Source: Thermobacillus xylanilyticus
GTDB taxonomy: Bacteria > Bacillota > Bacilli > Paenibacillales > Paenibacillaceae
Length of the DNA: 34,088 nucleotides
NCBI RefSeq assembly: GCF_907165215.1
Contig: NZ_CAJRAY010000105.1
Coordinates: forward strand, 13,846-47,933
Direction of reading: 5' to 3'
The notes beneath the pieces were generated by a model. The model ran no database searches and was not told the origin of the DNA. It was given only the letters and a program-made list of their open reading frames with translations. The position numbers were made by a program, and so were the translations under genes. The stretch's first letter is position 1. Each line of letters opens with the position of its first letter. This document shows, one piece after another, positions 16,723-27,813 of this stretch.

Positions 16723-16736
16723 GTCCGTTCACCCCG

Positions 16737-16886
16737 TCAGCCGCGCTGACGGCTGTCCGCCGCCCGCGCCCTGGCCGCCGCTTCGTGATCGTCGGCGTCC
16801 GCCGTCTTCGGATCGACCCGGACATCCTCCTTGCCCGCGGTCGGCAGTTTCCTTTGGCCGTTCCGCCTGCTGCTGTCTGCCGGCAT
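16737..16886 (-). CDS. Small hypothetical hydrophilic protein (49 residues)
   Basis: This is a 50-codon frame (ATG to TGA) with an excellent AAGGAGG seven bases before the ATG. The product begins MPADSSRRNGQRKLPTAG and ends with an Ala/Arg/Asp-rich stretch (DDHEAAARARAADSRQRG). It has no hydrophobic core, membrane segment or cysteine, so it is probably disordered or nucleic-acid-binding. It lies 124 bases after dnaJ, behind three stem-loops, and 14 bases before the 64-residue gene. I do not recognise a family. The ribosome binding site is the main support for it being a gene. Confidence 0.5.
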   Translation of the reverse strand: MPADSSRRNGQRKLPTAGKEDVRVDPKTADADDHEAAARARAADSRQRG

Positions 16887-16914
16887 AGAACTTCCTCCTT
16901 CGCGCAACATGCTC

Positions 16915-16994
16915 CCGCACCGATAGTGTGCGGCGGCTTCACCCCGAATATGCGGGTGAAGCCTGCGCGCGGCATGCGCCGGCCGGCAGGCTTC
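16915..16994 (-). other. Three stem-loops between dnaJ and the small genes, two mutually exclusive
   Basis: In transcription order: GAAGCCTGC / GCAGGCTTC (16958-16966 with 16986-16994), CTTCACCC / GGGTGAAG (16937-16944 with 16954-16961), and CCGCAC / GTGCGG (16915-16920 with 16928-16933). The first two share 16958-16961 and cannot both form fully. There is no T-run, so a simple intrinsic terminator is unlikely. RNA-processing or 3'-end protection for the dnaK-dnaJ message is possible. Confidence 0.55.
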
Positions 16995-17010
16995 ATCAGT
17001 CGCTGCTGCT

Positions 17011-18141
17011 TTACTCGCCGCGGAACGCCCGCTTCATCCGTTCGAACAGCGTTTCGGACTGGCCGCCCGGCACATAGGCGCTTTCCTGCGACAGTCCGGC
17101 GAATTGCCGCAGCAATTCCTTCTGCTCCTCGGTCAGGTTCGTCGGCGTCACGACGGTCACCTTGACGTGCTGGTCGCCCTGGCCCATGCCGCGCAGCCGC
17201 GGCACCCCTTTGCCTTTCAGGCGGAAATAGGTGCCCGTCTGCGTCCCCGCGGGAATGCGCAGCTTTACTTTCTCCGTCAGCGTCGGCACTTCGATCTCGT
17301 CTCCGAGCGCCGCCTGCGCGAATGTCAGCGGCACTTCGCAATAGATGTCATCGCCTTCCCGCTCGAAGAATTCGTGCGGCTTCACGCGGATCACGATGTA
17401 CAGATCGCCGGGCGGGCCGCCGCGCGAACCGGCTTCGCCTTCGCCGGACAGCCGGATTTGCGCGCCTTCGTCGACGCCCGCCGGAATGCGCACGTGGATG
17501 GTGCGCTGCCGCTTCACCTTGCCCGTGCCCCGGCAGGTTGCGCATTTGTCGCGCACGACCCGGCCGGTGCCGCCGCACTGCGAACAGAGACGCCGGTTCA
17601 CGATGCGCCCGAACGGCGTATTCTGGACGATCTCCTGCTGTCCGGTACCCCGGCACACCGAGCACGTCTCCGGCTTCGTCCCCGGCCGGGCGCCGCTGCC
17701 GCGGCAGGTATCGCACGTTTCCGTCCGCGGAATCGTAATGTCTTTCTCAACGCCGAATACGGCTTCCTTGAATTCGATGGTCATCGTATATTGCAGGTCG
17801 CTGCCCCGCTGCGGCGCGTTCGGGTCGCGGCGGCTGCCGCCGCCGAAGAACATATCGAAGATGTCGCCGAATCCGCCGAAATCGGCGCCGCTGAAACCGC
17901 CGCCTCCGATTCCCTGGTTCGGGTCGATGTGCCCGTAGCGGTCGTATTGGGCGCGCTTCTGCTCGTCGCTGAGCACGTCGTACGCTTCCTTGACTTCCTT
18001 GAACCGCTCCTCGGCATCCGGCGCCTTGTTGACGTCCGGATGGAGCTTGCGGGCCAGACTGCGGTAAGCCTTCTTGATCTCTTCCGCGGACGCGTTCCGG
18101 TCGACGCCCAGCACTTCATAGTAGTCCCGCTTCTCCGCCAC
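17011..18141 (-). CDS. dnaJ: Molecular chaperone DnaJ (Hsp40)
   Basis: DnaJ delivers unfolded clients to DnaK and stimulates its ATPase. It is a type I J protein of 376 residues. The J domain (1-70) has HPD at 34-36. A Gly/Phe-rich linker ([17 protein letters not shown]) spans about 79-105. The zinc-binding region has four CxxCxGxG repeats (C143/C146, C160/C163, C186/C189, C200/C203). The C-terminal substrate-binding domains follow. It is the fourth gene of hrcA-grpE-dnaK-dnaJ, 111 bases after dnaK, with a stem-loop in that gap. Confidence 0.97.
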   Translation of the reverse strand: MAEKRDYYEVLGVDRNASAEEIKKAYRSLARKLHPDVNKAPDAEERFKEVKEAYDVLSDEQKRAQYDRYGHIDPNQGIGGGGFSGADFGGFGDIFDMFFGGGSRRDPNAPQRGSDLQYTMTIEFKEAVFGVEKDITIPRTETCDTCRGSGARPGTKPETCSVCRGTGQQEIVQNTPFGRIVNRRLCSQCGGTGRVVRDKCATCRGTGKVKRQRTIHVRIPAGVDEGAQIRLSGEGEAGSRGGPPGDLYIVIRVKPHEFFEREGDDIYCEVPLTFAQAALGDEIEVPTLTEKVKLRIPAGTQTGTYFRLKGKGVPRLRGMGQGDQHVKVTVVTPTNLTEEQKELLRQFAGLSQESAYVPGGQSETLFERMKRAFRGE

Positions 18142-18192
18142 TCAGCCACCCCCTCCAAATTGGGTTAATGCCGCCCGCACCCATGCATAATC

Positions 18193-18226
18193 GAGGGTCA
18201 AAGCCGTTGGACCGACTTTGACCCTC
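18193..18226 (-). other. Stem-loop between dnaK and dnaJ
   Basis: A perfect 11-bp inverted repeat, GAGGGTCAAAG / CTTTGACCCTC (18193-18203 and 18216-18226), encloses a 12-base loop. No T-run follows in the minus direction. It is probably an attenuating or RNA-processing hairpin that lowers dnaJ expression relative to dnaK, rather than an end point. Confidence 0.75.
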
Positions 18227-18252
18227 CGCCTGCAGCCGATTCAGGTTGCGGC

Positions 18253-20118
<1,866 letters not shown>

Positions 20119-20130
20119 TCACAACTTGCT

Positions 20131-20820
20131 TCATCCGCTGACCTTGACCATGGCCGGACGGATCACGCGATCCTTCAATATATAACCGCGCTGAAGTTCT
20201 TCCACGACGGTTCCTTCCTCATGCTCGTCGGACTCGACGCGCATGACCGCTTCGTGGAACTCGGGATTGAACGGCTGTCCGACCGTCTCCATCGGCTTCA
20301 ATCCTTCCTGTTCGAGCAGCTGGAGCAGCTGGCGGTGGATCATGTCCACGCCTTTCGCCAGCGCCTCGAAGTCGCCCGAATCCTTCGACGCGCCGATCGC
20401 GCGCTCGAAATTGTCCAGTACGGGCAGAAGCCGGCTGATCAGCTCCATGGAGGCGTATTTCGCCAACTCTTCCTTCTCGCGCTGAGTGCGGCGGCGGAAG
20501 TTGTCAAAATCGGCCTGGGCGCGAAGCAGCCGCTGCCGGTACTCCTCGATCTGGCTTTCGAGCTCCGCGATGCGGGCATCCCTTGGATCCGCCTCGGGAG
20601 CCGCTTCCGCCTCCTGTTCGGCCGTTTCCTCCCCGGCTGCGGACGCGTCCGCTTCGCCTTCCCGGGATTCCGCAGCATTCGCCTCCGCATTCAGCGTATC
20701 GGCCGGCGCTTCCGCAGCCGGCCTGTCGCGTTCATTATCCGCGTTGGCCGCTTCTCCGCCTTCGGCTGCGGCCTCCTGTTCCAACCGCTCTTCTGCTGCT
20801 GCATTCCTTGCTTCCGTCAT
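20131..20820 (-). CDS. grpE: Nucleotide exchange factor GrpE
   Basis: GrpE drives ADP release from DnaK. The conserved part is the coiled coil (ARIAELESQIEEYRQRLLRAQ, about 80-120) and the C-terminal beta domain ending VEELQRGYILKDRVIRPAMV. The first 78 or so residues are a low-complexity Ala/Glu/Asp tail, longer than in many GrpE proteins and bringing the length to 229. ATG 20820 is preceded by AGGAGG at a rather long 12-base spacing. It lies 42 bases after hrcA. Confidence 0.96.
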   Translation of the reverse strand: MTEARNAAAEERLEQEAAAEGGEAANADNERDRPAAEAPADTLNAEANAAESREGEADASAAGEETAEQEAEAAPEADPRDARIAELESQIEEYRQRLLRAQADFDNFRRRTQREKEELAKYASMELISRLLPVLDNFERAIGASKDSGDFEALAKGVDMIHRQLLQLLEQEGLKPMETVGQPFNPEFHEAVMRVESDEHEEGTVVEELQRGYILKDRVIRPAMVKVSG

Positions 20821-20862
20821 TGCTGCAGTCCACCTCCTGATGCCGCGGTCAATACATTATGC

Positions 20863-21888
20863 TTAATTGTACCATTTTGCAAGTACGGCGGCCAAATCCT
20901 TGGACAGAATGTCCATCAGCGTAATCGCTTTGCCGTAATCCATGCGCATCGGCCCGAGCAGGCCGATCGTGCCGATCGTCGTGCCGTCCACGACATAGGT
21001 GGCCGTAATGAGGCTGCAGTTCTGCAGGGCTTCGTCCGCGTTTTCCTGGCCGATCCGGACCTGGATGCCTTCCTGCTTCGGGCTGAACGAACGTACCAAA
21101 GCCGGCGTCTCGTCCAGCCATTCCAGGATCGACTTCACCTTGTTCACGTCCCTGAACTCCGGCTGTGTCAGCATGTTCGAAGTGCCGCTCGTGAAGGCGC
21201 GATGCTCGGTCCGCTGCTCCAGCGCCTGCGCCAGCGTGTCGATGATCTCTTCGCAATGGCTGACGTAGCGGTTCAGTTCTTCACTCACTTCGGTGTACAG
21301 CTTCGTCTGCAGCCGGTGAAGCGGCACGCCGACGAGCTTCGCATTCAGAATCGCCACGACCTTCTCGAGTTCGTTTATGTCAAATCCGGGCGGAATGGAG
21401 ATCGTCCGGTTTTCGACATGGCCGGTGTTCGTCACAATGATGGCGACGGCCGACTGGTCGTTCAGCGGCACGAGTTGGAAGGCCTTCAGCGAATTGCTGA
21501 ACACCTCGGGGCCGAGCACGATGCTCGTATAGTTCGTCAGACTTGCCAGAATCATCGCGGCATGCTGGATGATCTGCTCCATCCGGGTCATCTTCCGGGC
21601 GAAAAACGAACGAACGCACCGCAAATCTTCCTCATCCACTTCGCCGATGCGGACGAGGTGATCGACATAGTAGCGGTAACCTTTCGCCGACGGAATTCGA
21701 CCGGCGGATGTGTGCGGCTGCTCCAGAAAGCCGAGCTCCTCCAAATCGGCCATCTCATTCCGGATGGTTGCGGGACTGTAGCCGACGCCGCTTTTTTTCG
21801 AAATGCTGCGCGATCCGACCGGTTCGGCGGACCGAATGTAATCGTCAACGATGGCATTCAAAATCAGACGCTGTCTTTCGGTCAACAT
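20863..21888 (-). CDS. hrcA: Heat-inducible transcription repressor HrcA
   Basis: HrcA binds CIRCE elements to repress class I heat-shock genes, and needs GroE for activity in Bacillus. The 341-residue protein has an N-terminal winged helix (LTERQRLILNAIVDDYI; PVGSRSISKKSG; YSPATIRNEMADLEELG), then the GAF-like dimerisation domain. It is the first gene of hrcA-grpE-dnaK-dnaJ, and its own leader carries CIRCE, so it is autoregulated. GGGGTTCGGGAG precedes ATG 21888. Confidence 0.97.
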   Translation of the reverse strand: MLTERQRLILNAIVDDYIRSAEPVGSRSISKKSGVGYSPATIRNEMADLEELGFLEQPHTSAGRIPSAKGYRYYVDHLVRIGEVDEEDLRCVRSFFARKMTRMEQIIQHAAMILASLTNYTSIVLGPEVFSNSLKAFQLVPLNDQSAVAIIVTNTGHVENRTISIPPGFDINELEKVVAILNAKLVGVPLHRLQTKLYTEVSEELNRYVSHCEEIIDTLAQALEQRTEHRAFTSGTSNMLTQPEFRDVNKVKSILEWLDETPALVRSFSPKQEGIQVRIGQENADEALQNCSLITATYVVDGTTIGTIGLLGPMRMDYGKAITLMDILSKDLAAVLAKWYN

Positions 21889-21933
21889 CTCCCGAACCCC
21901 TCCCGACCGGATGATGAGAACCTTTCGACCGCG

Positions 21934-21960
21934 TTAGCACTCGACGTCGGTGAGTGCTAA
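21934..21960 (-). promoter_or_regulatory. CIRCE operator
   Basis: A perfect TTAGCACTC-N9-GAGTGCTAA inverted repeat, the HrcA binding site. It lies 45 bases before the hrcA start and just downstream of the -10 region, in the usual place between transcription start and ribosome binding site. Confidence 0.98.
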
Positions 21961-21971
21961 CCAACAATACA

Positions 21972-22001
21972 AAAATACCAAACCGGCTCAACGATTGTCA
22001 A
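21972..22001 (-). promoter_or_regulatory. Sigma-A promoter of the hrcA-grpE-dnaK-dnaJ operon
   Basis: The minus strand shows a perfect TTGACA (21996-22001), an 18-base spacer and TATTTT (21972-21977). CIRCE follows 11 bases later. The -35 begins one base after the stop codon of the upstream acetyltransferase gene. Confidence 0.8.
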
Positions 22002-22002
22002 G

Positions 22003-22473
22003 TCAGTTCAGTACTTTGAGAACCGCGATTTCATCGCACGCATGCCGCTTCGGACAACTCACGCAATCGGTCCACACTTTCTCCGGGAAGATCTCTTTGT
22101 CGACCACTTCGAAGCCGTTCTTGCGAAAAAAATCAACCGCGTACGTGAGCGCCATCACCCTCGGAATGCCCCGCGAGCGTGCTTCCTCCACGAGCAGGTC
22201 CACAAGCTTCGTGCCGATGCCGCAGCCCTTGTATCCTTCCTTCATGCCGAGCGAACGGATCTCGACCAGTTCGGGCCCGAGCTGAAACAGCGAGCCGCAG
22301 CCGACGATGTCGCCGTCGATCTCCGCCACGACGAAGGAGTCGATTTGGCGGGCGAGCGCTTCCCGCGAACGCGGCAGCATGATCCCCTGAACCGCATAGC
22401 TTTCAATCAAGCGGTGCAGATCTTCCACATCGTCCGCCGTCGCCCGTCTGCACACCGCTTCTTTTACCGTCAT
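22003..22473 (-). CDS. GNAT family N-acetyltransferase, resembling short N-acetylglutamate synthases
   Basis: An acetyl-CoA-dependent transferase of 156 residues. Motif A is EIRSLGMKEGYKGCGIGTKL, with the pyrophosphate-binding loop at 81-87. The C-terminal KVWTDCVSCPKRHACDEIAV contains C137, C140 and C146 in a C-x2-C-x5-C pattern, like the tail of short ArgA-type N-acetylglutamate synthases. Arginine biosynthesis is thus the best guess, but other GNAT substrates are possible. ATG 22473 follows AGGGGG; the open frame upstream covers the promoter. The gene sits between hemW and hrcA, where B. subtilis has no such gene. Confidence 0.82.
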   Translation of the reverse strand: MTVKEAVCRRATADDVEDLHRLIESYAVQGIMLPRSREALARQIDSFVVAEIDGDIVGCGSLFQLGPELVEIRSLGMKEGYKGCGIGTKLVDLLVEEARSRGIPRVMALTYAVDFFRKNGFEVVDKEIFPEKVWTDCVSCPKRHACDEIAVLKVLN

Positions 22474-22527
22474 CTCCGCGTTCCCCCTGAGTCCGGGCCG
22501 TGGCCGGCCCGAAAACGAATATGAATA

Positions 22528-22556
22528 AATATACAACAAGATGCAATTCATTGCAA
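22528..22556 (-). promoter_or_regulatory. Sigma-A-type promoter of the GNAT gene
   Basis: The minus strand shows TTGCAA (22551-22556), a 17-base spacer and TATATT (22528-22533, one mismatch). It lies in a notably AT-rich stretch about 55 bases before the ATG. Confidence 0.65.
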
Positions 22557-22677
22557 TCCTGGTTTTGCGGACGGGCGGATTCTCCGGGGGAGAAGGTTTG
22601 GTCTTGAGCAGCTGAGGGGCGGGGGATGAAAGAGAAAGTGCGGGATGGATGCCGGCGGATTGTGCGCTGGACGTCTC

Positions 22678-23844
22678 TCAGTTTCCCTCCAGCACGCCGA
22701 CGAACGCGCCGAACACTTCGTTGCCGAGCGGGATGCCGCGCTCGGTGAGCCGCCATCCGGCGCCGTCGGGACGGCGCTCGATGAGGCCGGCCTCCCGCAG
22801 CGGACCGATGACGCCGCCGAACACGTCGTCCATCGATCGGCCGCCGAACTGAGCCGCGAAATCGGCGTCGCGGACGCCGTCCCGCATGCGGAGCCCGACC
22901 ATCATGAAGTCCTCCATCGCTTCGTTCTCGGTTACCGGATCTTCGGACAGCCGGGGCAGCCGCTCGTTCGCGGCTTCGATGTACGGCGTCACGCCCTTGA
23001 TGTTGACGTGGCGGACGCCGCGCGCATAGCCGTGGGCGCCGGCGCCGATGCCGTAATACGGCTCGTTGCGCCAATAGGTCATGTTATGCCGGCTCTCGCA
23101 ACCCGGCAGCGCAAAGTTGCTGATCTCGTACTGCCGCCGGCCCGCCGCTTCCAGCCGCTCCATGATGAACAGATACATCTGAAGCTCCTCTTCCTCGGCG
23201 GGAAGGGGCAGTTCGTTGCGCTCGTAGAGCACATGGAACAGCGTGTTTTCCTCGATCTTGAGTCCGTACAGCGAGTAATGCGGCAGATCGAGCTCGACCG
23301 CCCGCCGCACGCTGTCCGCCAGCAGTTCCATCGTCTGGCCCGGCAGGCCGAACATCAGGTCGATCGAAAGATTGTTGAACCCGGCTTCCCGCGCCAGCTC
23401 TATGCTGCGGTAGACATCGTTCGTGTCGTGGATGCGGCCGATCCGCTGAAGCAGCGCGTCGTCGAACGCCTGCACCCCGAAGCTGATCCGGTTCACGCCG
23501 CCTTCCCGCATCGCGGCAAGCAGCTCCGGCCCCGTCGTTCCCGGGTTCGCTTCGACGCTGAACTCCGCATCCGGCGCAACGGGAAACCACCGACGCACGG
23601 CGCCCAGGAAACGCGCCATCTGCTCCGGCGTCAGCACCGTCGGCGTGCCGCCGCCGACGAACACGGTGTCGATGCGCTCCGGCGGCAAGGCAAGAACCGT
23701 GCGCTCCATCTCGCGCTCAAGCGCGTCCAGATATGCGTCGACCGGCTGTCCCGCAAGCACATACGTATTGAAATCGCAATAGTGGCACCTGTGCTTGCAG
23801 AACGGGATATGGATATAGAGCGCCCTCGGAGGATGCATCAGCAT
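22678..23844 (-). CDS. hemW: Radical SAM protein HemW (heme chaperone, formerly oxygen-independent coproporphyrinogen oxidase-like)
   Basis: HemW-type proteins bind heme and pass it to membrane hemoproteins; the older annotation as HemN is a family confusion. The 388-residue product has C16, C20 and C23 in FCKHRCHYCDF (4Fe-4S/SAM cluster), VFVGGGTPT, SVEANPGT and GVNRISFGVQAFDDALL, then the HemN_C domain in the last 90 residues. The cysteine after CxxxCxxC that HemN has is absent here (CDF). AAGGAG lies ten bases before ATG 23844. It is downstream of lepA, as in B. subtilis. Confidence 0.93.
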   Translation of the reverse strand: MLMHPPRALYIHIPFCKHRCHYCDFNTYVLAGQPVDAYLDALEREMERTVLALPPERIDTVFVGGGTPTVLTPEQMARFLGAVRRWFPVAPDAEFSVEANPGTTGPELLAAMREGGVNRISFGVQAFDDALLQRIGRIHDTNDVYRSIELAREAGFNNLSIDLMFGLPGQTMELLADSVRRAVELDLPHYSLYGLKIEENTLFHVLYERNELPLPAEEEELQMYLFIMERLEAAGRRQYEISNFALPGCESRHNMTYWRNEPYYGIGAGAHGYARGVRHVNIKGVTPYIEAANERLPRLSEDPVTENEAMEDFMMVGLRMRDGVRDADFAAQFGGRSMDDVFGGVIGPLREAGLIERRPDGAGWRLTERGIPLGNEVFGAFVGVLEGN

Positions 23845-23965
23845 TGTCTTTCAACTCCTTCAGACGGGGAAAAGGATCCGCCGGGACGGGAACTTCCTCC
23901 CCGATGCGGACAGGCAGCCAGCGGAACTTGCGGCCGAACAGCCGACCCGCCTTGCGAACAGGCGA

Positions 23966-23988
23966 GCCGCCGGGATTCCCCCGGCGGC
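23966..23988 (-). other. GC-rich stem-loop after lepA
   Basis: A perfect 9-bp repeat, GCCGCCGGG / CCCGGCGGC, with a five-base loop lies 12 bases after the lepA stop. No T-run follows, so it may pause or process RNA between lepA and hemW rather than terminate fully. Confidence 0.5.
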
Positions 23989-23999
23989 TGCGGCGGCCT

Positions 24000-25814
<1,815 letters not shown>

Positions 25815-25855
25815 GCAGTTCCTCCAACAAGAGCATGAATGCCGTTCGATCTCCT

Positions 25856-25885
25856 ATTATATCAGCAGCGGGAGCCCGGCATCAA
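25856..25885 (-). promoter_or_regulatory. Sigma-A promoter of lepA with extended -10
   Basis: The minus strand shows TTGATG (25880-25885), an 18-base spacer ending TGA, and a perfect TATAAT (25856-25861). It lies 41 bases before the lepA ATG and separates vegetative lepA from the sporulation genes upstream. Confidence 0.75.
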
Positions 25886-25903
25886 TGCGCGATGTCGGCG
25901 GCG

Positions 25904-26356
25904 TCATTTCGTGACGGACTCGAACAGCGACACGATCAGGCGGATTCCGCCTTTCGCCACGGATTGCAGCAGGCCGGCCGTGCCGTCGGCAAGCCTGCTC
26001 ACGGCTCCGCCGCCCTCCGCGGCGCCCTCGTAAGGATATCCGTAGCTGTCATGGCTTTCAGGCAGCGCGTCGTAAACGTCTCTTTCCGGATCGCTTTCCG
26101 TCCCGGATTCGCCGTATGCGCCGGACCACGGGTCGTACGGATCCGGCTGCTGCGCCGACGCCGCGCCGCGCTTCCCCGCCGGGTACGGGTCGCCGTATGC
26201 ATGGCCGCTGCCGCTTCCCGTTCCGGTTCGCTGTGCCGCCTGCTGTTCAAGCGGACCGTACACGTCTTCCATGCCGTCCGATGACAGCTCGATGCCGTAC
26301 AGGACGAAAAATGCGATCACTGCGCCAAGCAGCGTGTACTGCCAGGGCTTGCGCAT
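25904..26356 (-). CDS. Membrane-anchored hypothetical protein at the yqxA position
   Basis: This gene occupies the place of B. subtilis yqxA (spoIIP-yqxA-lepA), and the positional match is the main identification. The 150-residue product has one N-terminal membrane helix (WQYTLLGAVIAFFVLYGIEL, 5-24). A hydrophilic middle (about 42-115) is rich in Gly, Pro, Asp and Tyr, with repeated DPY/YPY-type pieces (GDPYPAG, PDPYDPW, GYPYEG). A C-terminal amphipathic segment follows (LQSVAKGGIRLIVSLFESV). ATG 26356 has GGGAGG five bases upstream; the frame also allows a TTG start adjacent to the spoIIP stop. Being just behind spoIIP suggests forespore or mother-cell expression. Function is unknown. Confidence 0.72.
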   Translation of the reverse strand: MRKPWQYTLLGAVIAFFVLYGIELSSDGMEDVYGPLEQQAAQRTGTGSGSGHAYGDPYPAGKRGAASAQQPDPYDPWSGAYGESGTESDPERDVYDALPESHDSYGYPYEGAAEGGGAVSRLADGTAGLLQSVAKGGIRLIVSLFESVTK

Positions 26357-26380
26357 CTCCGCCTCCCCCTTCCCCCGCAA

Positions 26381-27655
26381 CTATTCCGCTCCGGCGTTCG
26401 TCTCCACCGCATTCCGGTACAATTCGGCGATCACCTCGGCCAGCGCGTCGGCTGTCCGGTAGCATTCCTCCAATGTATTTTCGATGCCGCCGATCTCGAT
26501 GAGCAGACTGTTCGGCGACAGCGACTGGTTGTATTCCCCGTTGCCGCTCGAGGAGTCCTTGCCCCAAATGCCCCGCGAAATGCCGGGATACCGTTCTTCC
26601 AGCAGCCGGTGAATGTCCGCCGCGAACGCTTCGTTCTTGCGCCAGTCGGGATTGCCTTTGCCGATGATAAAGTACACCTGCGCATAGTCTTTGCCATCGA
26701 TCGTCGCCGTCGTGTAGCCGCGCGGCTGCGAATCGCGATGGATATCGAACAGATACGTCAGACTGTCGTGCTCGGCCATCGCTTCGAGCACCGTCTCTTT
26801 AGAATATTTATAGGATAACTCCCAACGATAGTCCTCAATCGCCGTGACGTAGTCGACATCGGCGTGGATCGCGCCGATGCCGGCTTCCTCCAGCCGCTGC
26901 GCGAGCCGCTTGCCGACAAGCGTGATGTTGATCTCGTCCGACTCGGCGTTCTTCGCGCCTTCCCCGAGTTCCGGCAGCCAGGATTCGCGGTTGTGGGAGT
27001 GATAGATGAGGGCGACTTTCCGCTTCGTCTCCGTTGGCGCTGCGGGCTTCTCGGGCGATGCGGGCTGCTCGGGCGCCGCCTGCCCGCCGTTCGGCGCGGC
27101 ACCGCCGCCGGCCGCTTCATCCGGATCCGTTCCGTCCGCCTGCTTGCCCGGCGGATCGGACGTCTCCGGCTTCTGAGCGTCATCGTGCTCATCGCCGTCC
27201 GGTGCCGGGAGCGGCGGATGATCTTCCGGGCCGGTGACATGCTCGCCGACGCTTCCCCGCCGAAGCAGCACGGCGCGGCTCGTTTCCAGTCCCGGCATTT
27301 CGCTGGCGAGCAGGCTGCGGGGTTGATGCGGATTGATGCCCGTGATGAAACGGATAAGGAACGACGCCGCCCGTCTGCCGTCGAAACCGGTTCGGGATTC
27401 GGAAGACTTGAACGACGGAAGTTCCATTCCGGCCATTTCCCCCAGCACACCGTTCGGAAGCGAAGCCGCCGCGCCGTTCATCGCCGGCCAGTCGGCTGCG
27501 GATGACGAATGAAAGGCCATGCCGGCCAGGCCGGCCGCAACGAATGCGACGAAAGTGCAGACAGACAGCAGAACGAACGTGCGCCACTGCACCAGCAATC
27601 TGCGCAGCGCTTCGGAAGTCCGCGGCGCATGCCATTGAACCGTAATCCGTTTCAT
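26381..27655 (-). CDS. spoIIP: Stage II sporulation protein P, peptidoglycan amidase/endopeptidase
   Basis: SpoIIP works with SpoIID and SpoIIM to thin septal peptidoglycan and drive forespore engulfment. Of 424 residues, 26-48 form a membrane helix and 140-210 a Pro/Ala/Asp/Glu-rich linker longer than in Bacillus. The catalytic zinc domain follows: IYHSHNRESWLPE (H219, H221, E224), LFDIHRDSQPR (H306) and LLIEIGGIENT (E387). GGAGG precedes ATG 27655 by eight bases. A CATAGACT at 27703-27710 resembles a sigma-E -10, but I see no matching -35. The next gene begins right at its end. Confidence 0.94.
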   Translation of the reverse strand: MKRITVQWHAPRTSEALRRLLVQWRTFVLLSVCTFVAFVAAGLAGMAFHSSSAADWPAMNGAAASLPNGVLGEMAGMELPSFKSSESRTGFDGRRAASFLIRFITGINPHQPRSLLASEMPGLETSRAVLLRRGSVGEHVTGPEDHPPLPAPDGDEHDDAQKPETSDPPGKQADGTDPDEAAGGGAAPNGGQAAPEQPASPEKPAAPTETKRKVALIYHSHNRESWLPELGEGAKNAESDEINITLVGKRLAQRLEEAGIGAIHADVDYVTAIEDYRWELSYKYSKETVLEAMAEHDSLTYLFDIHRDSQPRGYTTATIDGKDYAQVYFIIGKGNPDWRKNEAFAADIHRLLEERYPGISRGIWGKDSSSGNGEYNQSLSPNSLLIEIGGIENTLEECYRTADALAEVIAELYRNAVETNAGAE

Positions 27656-27773
27656 TGAATGCTCCTCCCCATCGGCTGCAGCAAGTGCCGTATCTTGCTA
27701 TCAGTCTATGAGAGAGTCGCGGATCATAGAACGGAAGAAAAGCGGAGAAAAATAGAATGGAAGAATGAAGGGG

Positions 27774-27813
27774 AAAAAGAAAACCGGCGCTGTCAGCGGG
27801 TGTAAGCGCCGGT
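27774..27813 (-). terminator. Terminator of gpr overlapping its stop codon
   Basis: On the minus strand ACCGGCGCT (27805-27813) pairs with AGCGCCGGT (27783-27791), followed by TTTCTTTTT. The gpr TGA at 27793-27795 lies inside the loop, so the 5' arm is coding sequence. Confidence 0.88.

Noticed and set aside
27703..27731. A sigma-E promoter for spoIIP (CATAGACT as -10)
   Set aside because: The -10 has one mismatch, but no acceptable -35 lies at the right distance, so I did not list it as a feature.
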